Part shown: one piece after another, positions 39,287 through 39,326 of the stretch
How positions within the stretch are numbered: the first letter of the stretch is position 1
Layout of the letters: every line of letters begins with the position of its first letter
Assembly: GCA_021372635.1 (NCBI GenBank)
Contig: JAJFUA010000262.1
Coordinates: 1 to 39,326, forward strand
DNA length: 39,326 nt
Source of the DNA: Desulfobacteraceae bacterium
GTDB taxonomy: Bacteria; Desulfobacterota; Syntrophobacteria; Syntrophobacterales; Syntrophobacteraceae
Reading direction: 5' to 3'
Program-made: the position numbers and the translations under genes
Notes under the pieces: generated by a model
What the model was told of the DNA's origin: nothing
Databases searched by the model: none
The model's input: the letters and a program-made list of their open reading frames with translations, nothing else

Positions 39287-39326
39287 TTATTCTTCCAGGG
39301 GTTTCGCCTCGTCGATCAGCATGATC
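39287..39326 (-). CDS. C-terminal end of a Trm112-like small protein (truncated by window edge)
   Basis: Only the last 12 residues and stop are present: IMLIDEAKPLEE. That ending is typical of bacterial Trm112/YcaR-family (UPF0434) zinc-ribbon proteins of about 60 residues, often found beside lipopolysaccharide genes. The assignment rests on this short motif only. It ends 12 bases before the heptose kinase start. Confidence 0.5.
   Translation of the reverse strand, partial: IMLIDEAKPLEE

Noticed and set aside
1..39326. CRISPR arrays, integrases, transposases or phage genes
   Set aside because: No regularly spaced direct repeats and no recombinase motifs were seen. Inverted repeats at 12348-12441 and 36382-36544 are not linked to a transposase.

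Overview
The window is GC-rich DNA (roughly 60% by eye) with strong Shine-Dalgarno sites, a GAF-AAA+-Fis sigma-54 activator, a clean -24/-12 promoter, and the order DUF4416 / yicC / remA-like (DUF370) / gmk / rlmB next to a single-domain heptose kinase. This fits a deltaproteobacterium (Desulfobacterota) of the Syntrophobacter type. That placement is inferred from family resemblance; no rRNA or other phylogenetic marker is present.

Region 1 (1-19850) is a surface or secreted carbohydrate locus with a central-metabolism cassette inside it. It opens with the C-terminal tail of a membrane glycosyltransferase. The 2-oxoglutarate dehydrogenase genes follow (sucA E1, sucB E2, lpdA E3). Next come two tandem, related GT-B-like glycosyltransferases and an acyltransferase-3 membrane protein on the + strand. 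On the - strand lie a secreted clan-A glycoside hydrolase, a membrane-anchored PIG-L/LmbE deacetylase, an ABC exporter, and an 855-residue protein joining a TIM-barrel glycoside-hydrolase domain to a family-2 glycosyltransferase and a membrane tail. Divergent from that fusion is a UDP-glucuronate decarboxylase (UDP-xylose synthase) behind an operator-like palindrome. Together they suggest synthesis, export and trimming of a decorated, probably xylose-containing and O-acylated polysaccharide or oligosaccharide. The protein tail at position 2 and the tail of the fusion share one motif, so both ends of the locus belong to one enzyme type.

Region 2 (19851-25859) is regulatory and accessory. It has a CobB-type sirtuin with the YxxR acyl-pocket signature, a Fur/PerR-family regulator, an Asp/Glu-racemase-like protein lacking one catalytic cysteine, a 64-residue membrane protein behind a near-perfect sigma-54 promoter, the sigma-54 activator itself, and a 57-residue cysteine-rich protein. 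Several perfect palindromes lie in its long AT-richer gaps.

Region 3 (25860-32200) holds small and envelope-related genes. It includes a short gene apparently broken by (or using) a -1 frameshift at an A6 run, an exported UlaG-like metallo-hydrolase, a small membrane protein, a possibly macrodomain-like protein, a DUF4384 protein, a cold-shock protein with a long leader, a PP2C phosphatase, a small secreted protein, tRNA-Arg(CCU), and an SH3/coiled-coil membrane protein.

Region 4 (32300-39326) is housekeeping. The + strand carries tatD-maf-yggS behind a sigma-70-like promoter. The - strand, read right to left, carries the end of a Trm112-like gene, the heptose-7-phosphate kinase, DUF4416, yicC, remA-like, gmk and rlmB. 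yggS and rlmB converge and overlap at their 3' ends.

The best candidate for an undescribed system is the carbohydrate locus built around the hydrolase-glycosyltransferase fusion and the ABC exporter. The sigma-54 small-protein/activator pair and the A6 frameshift gene are secondary candidates.
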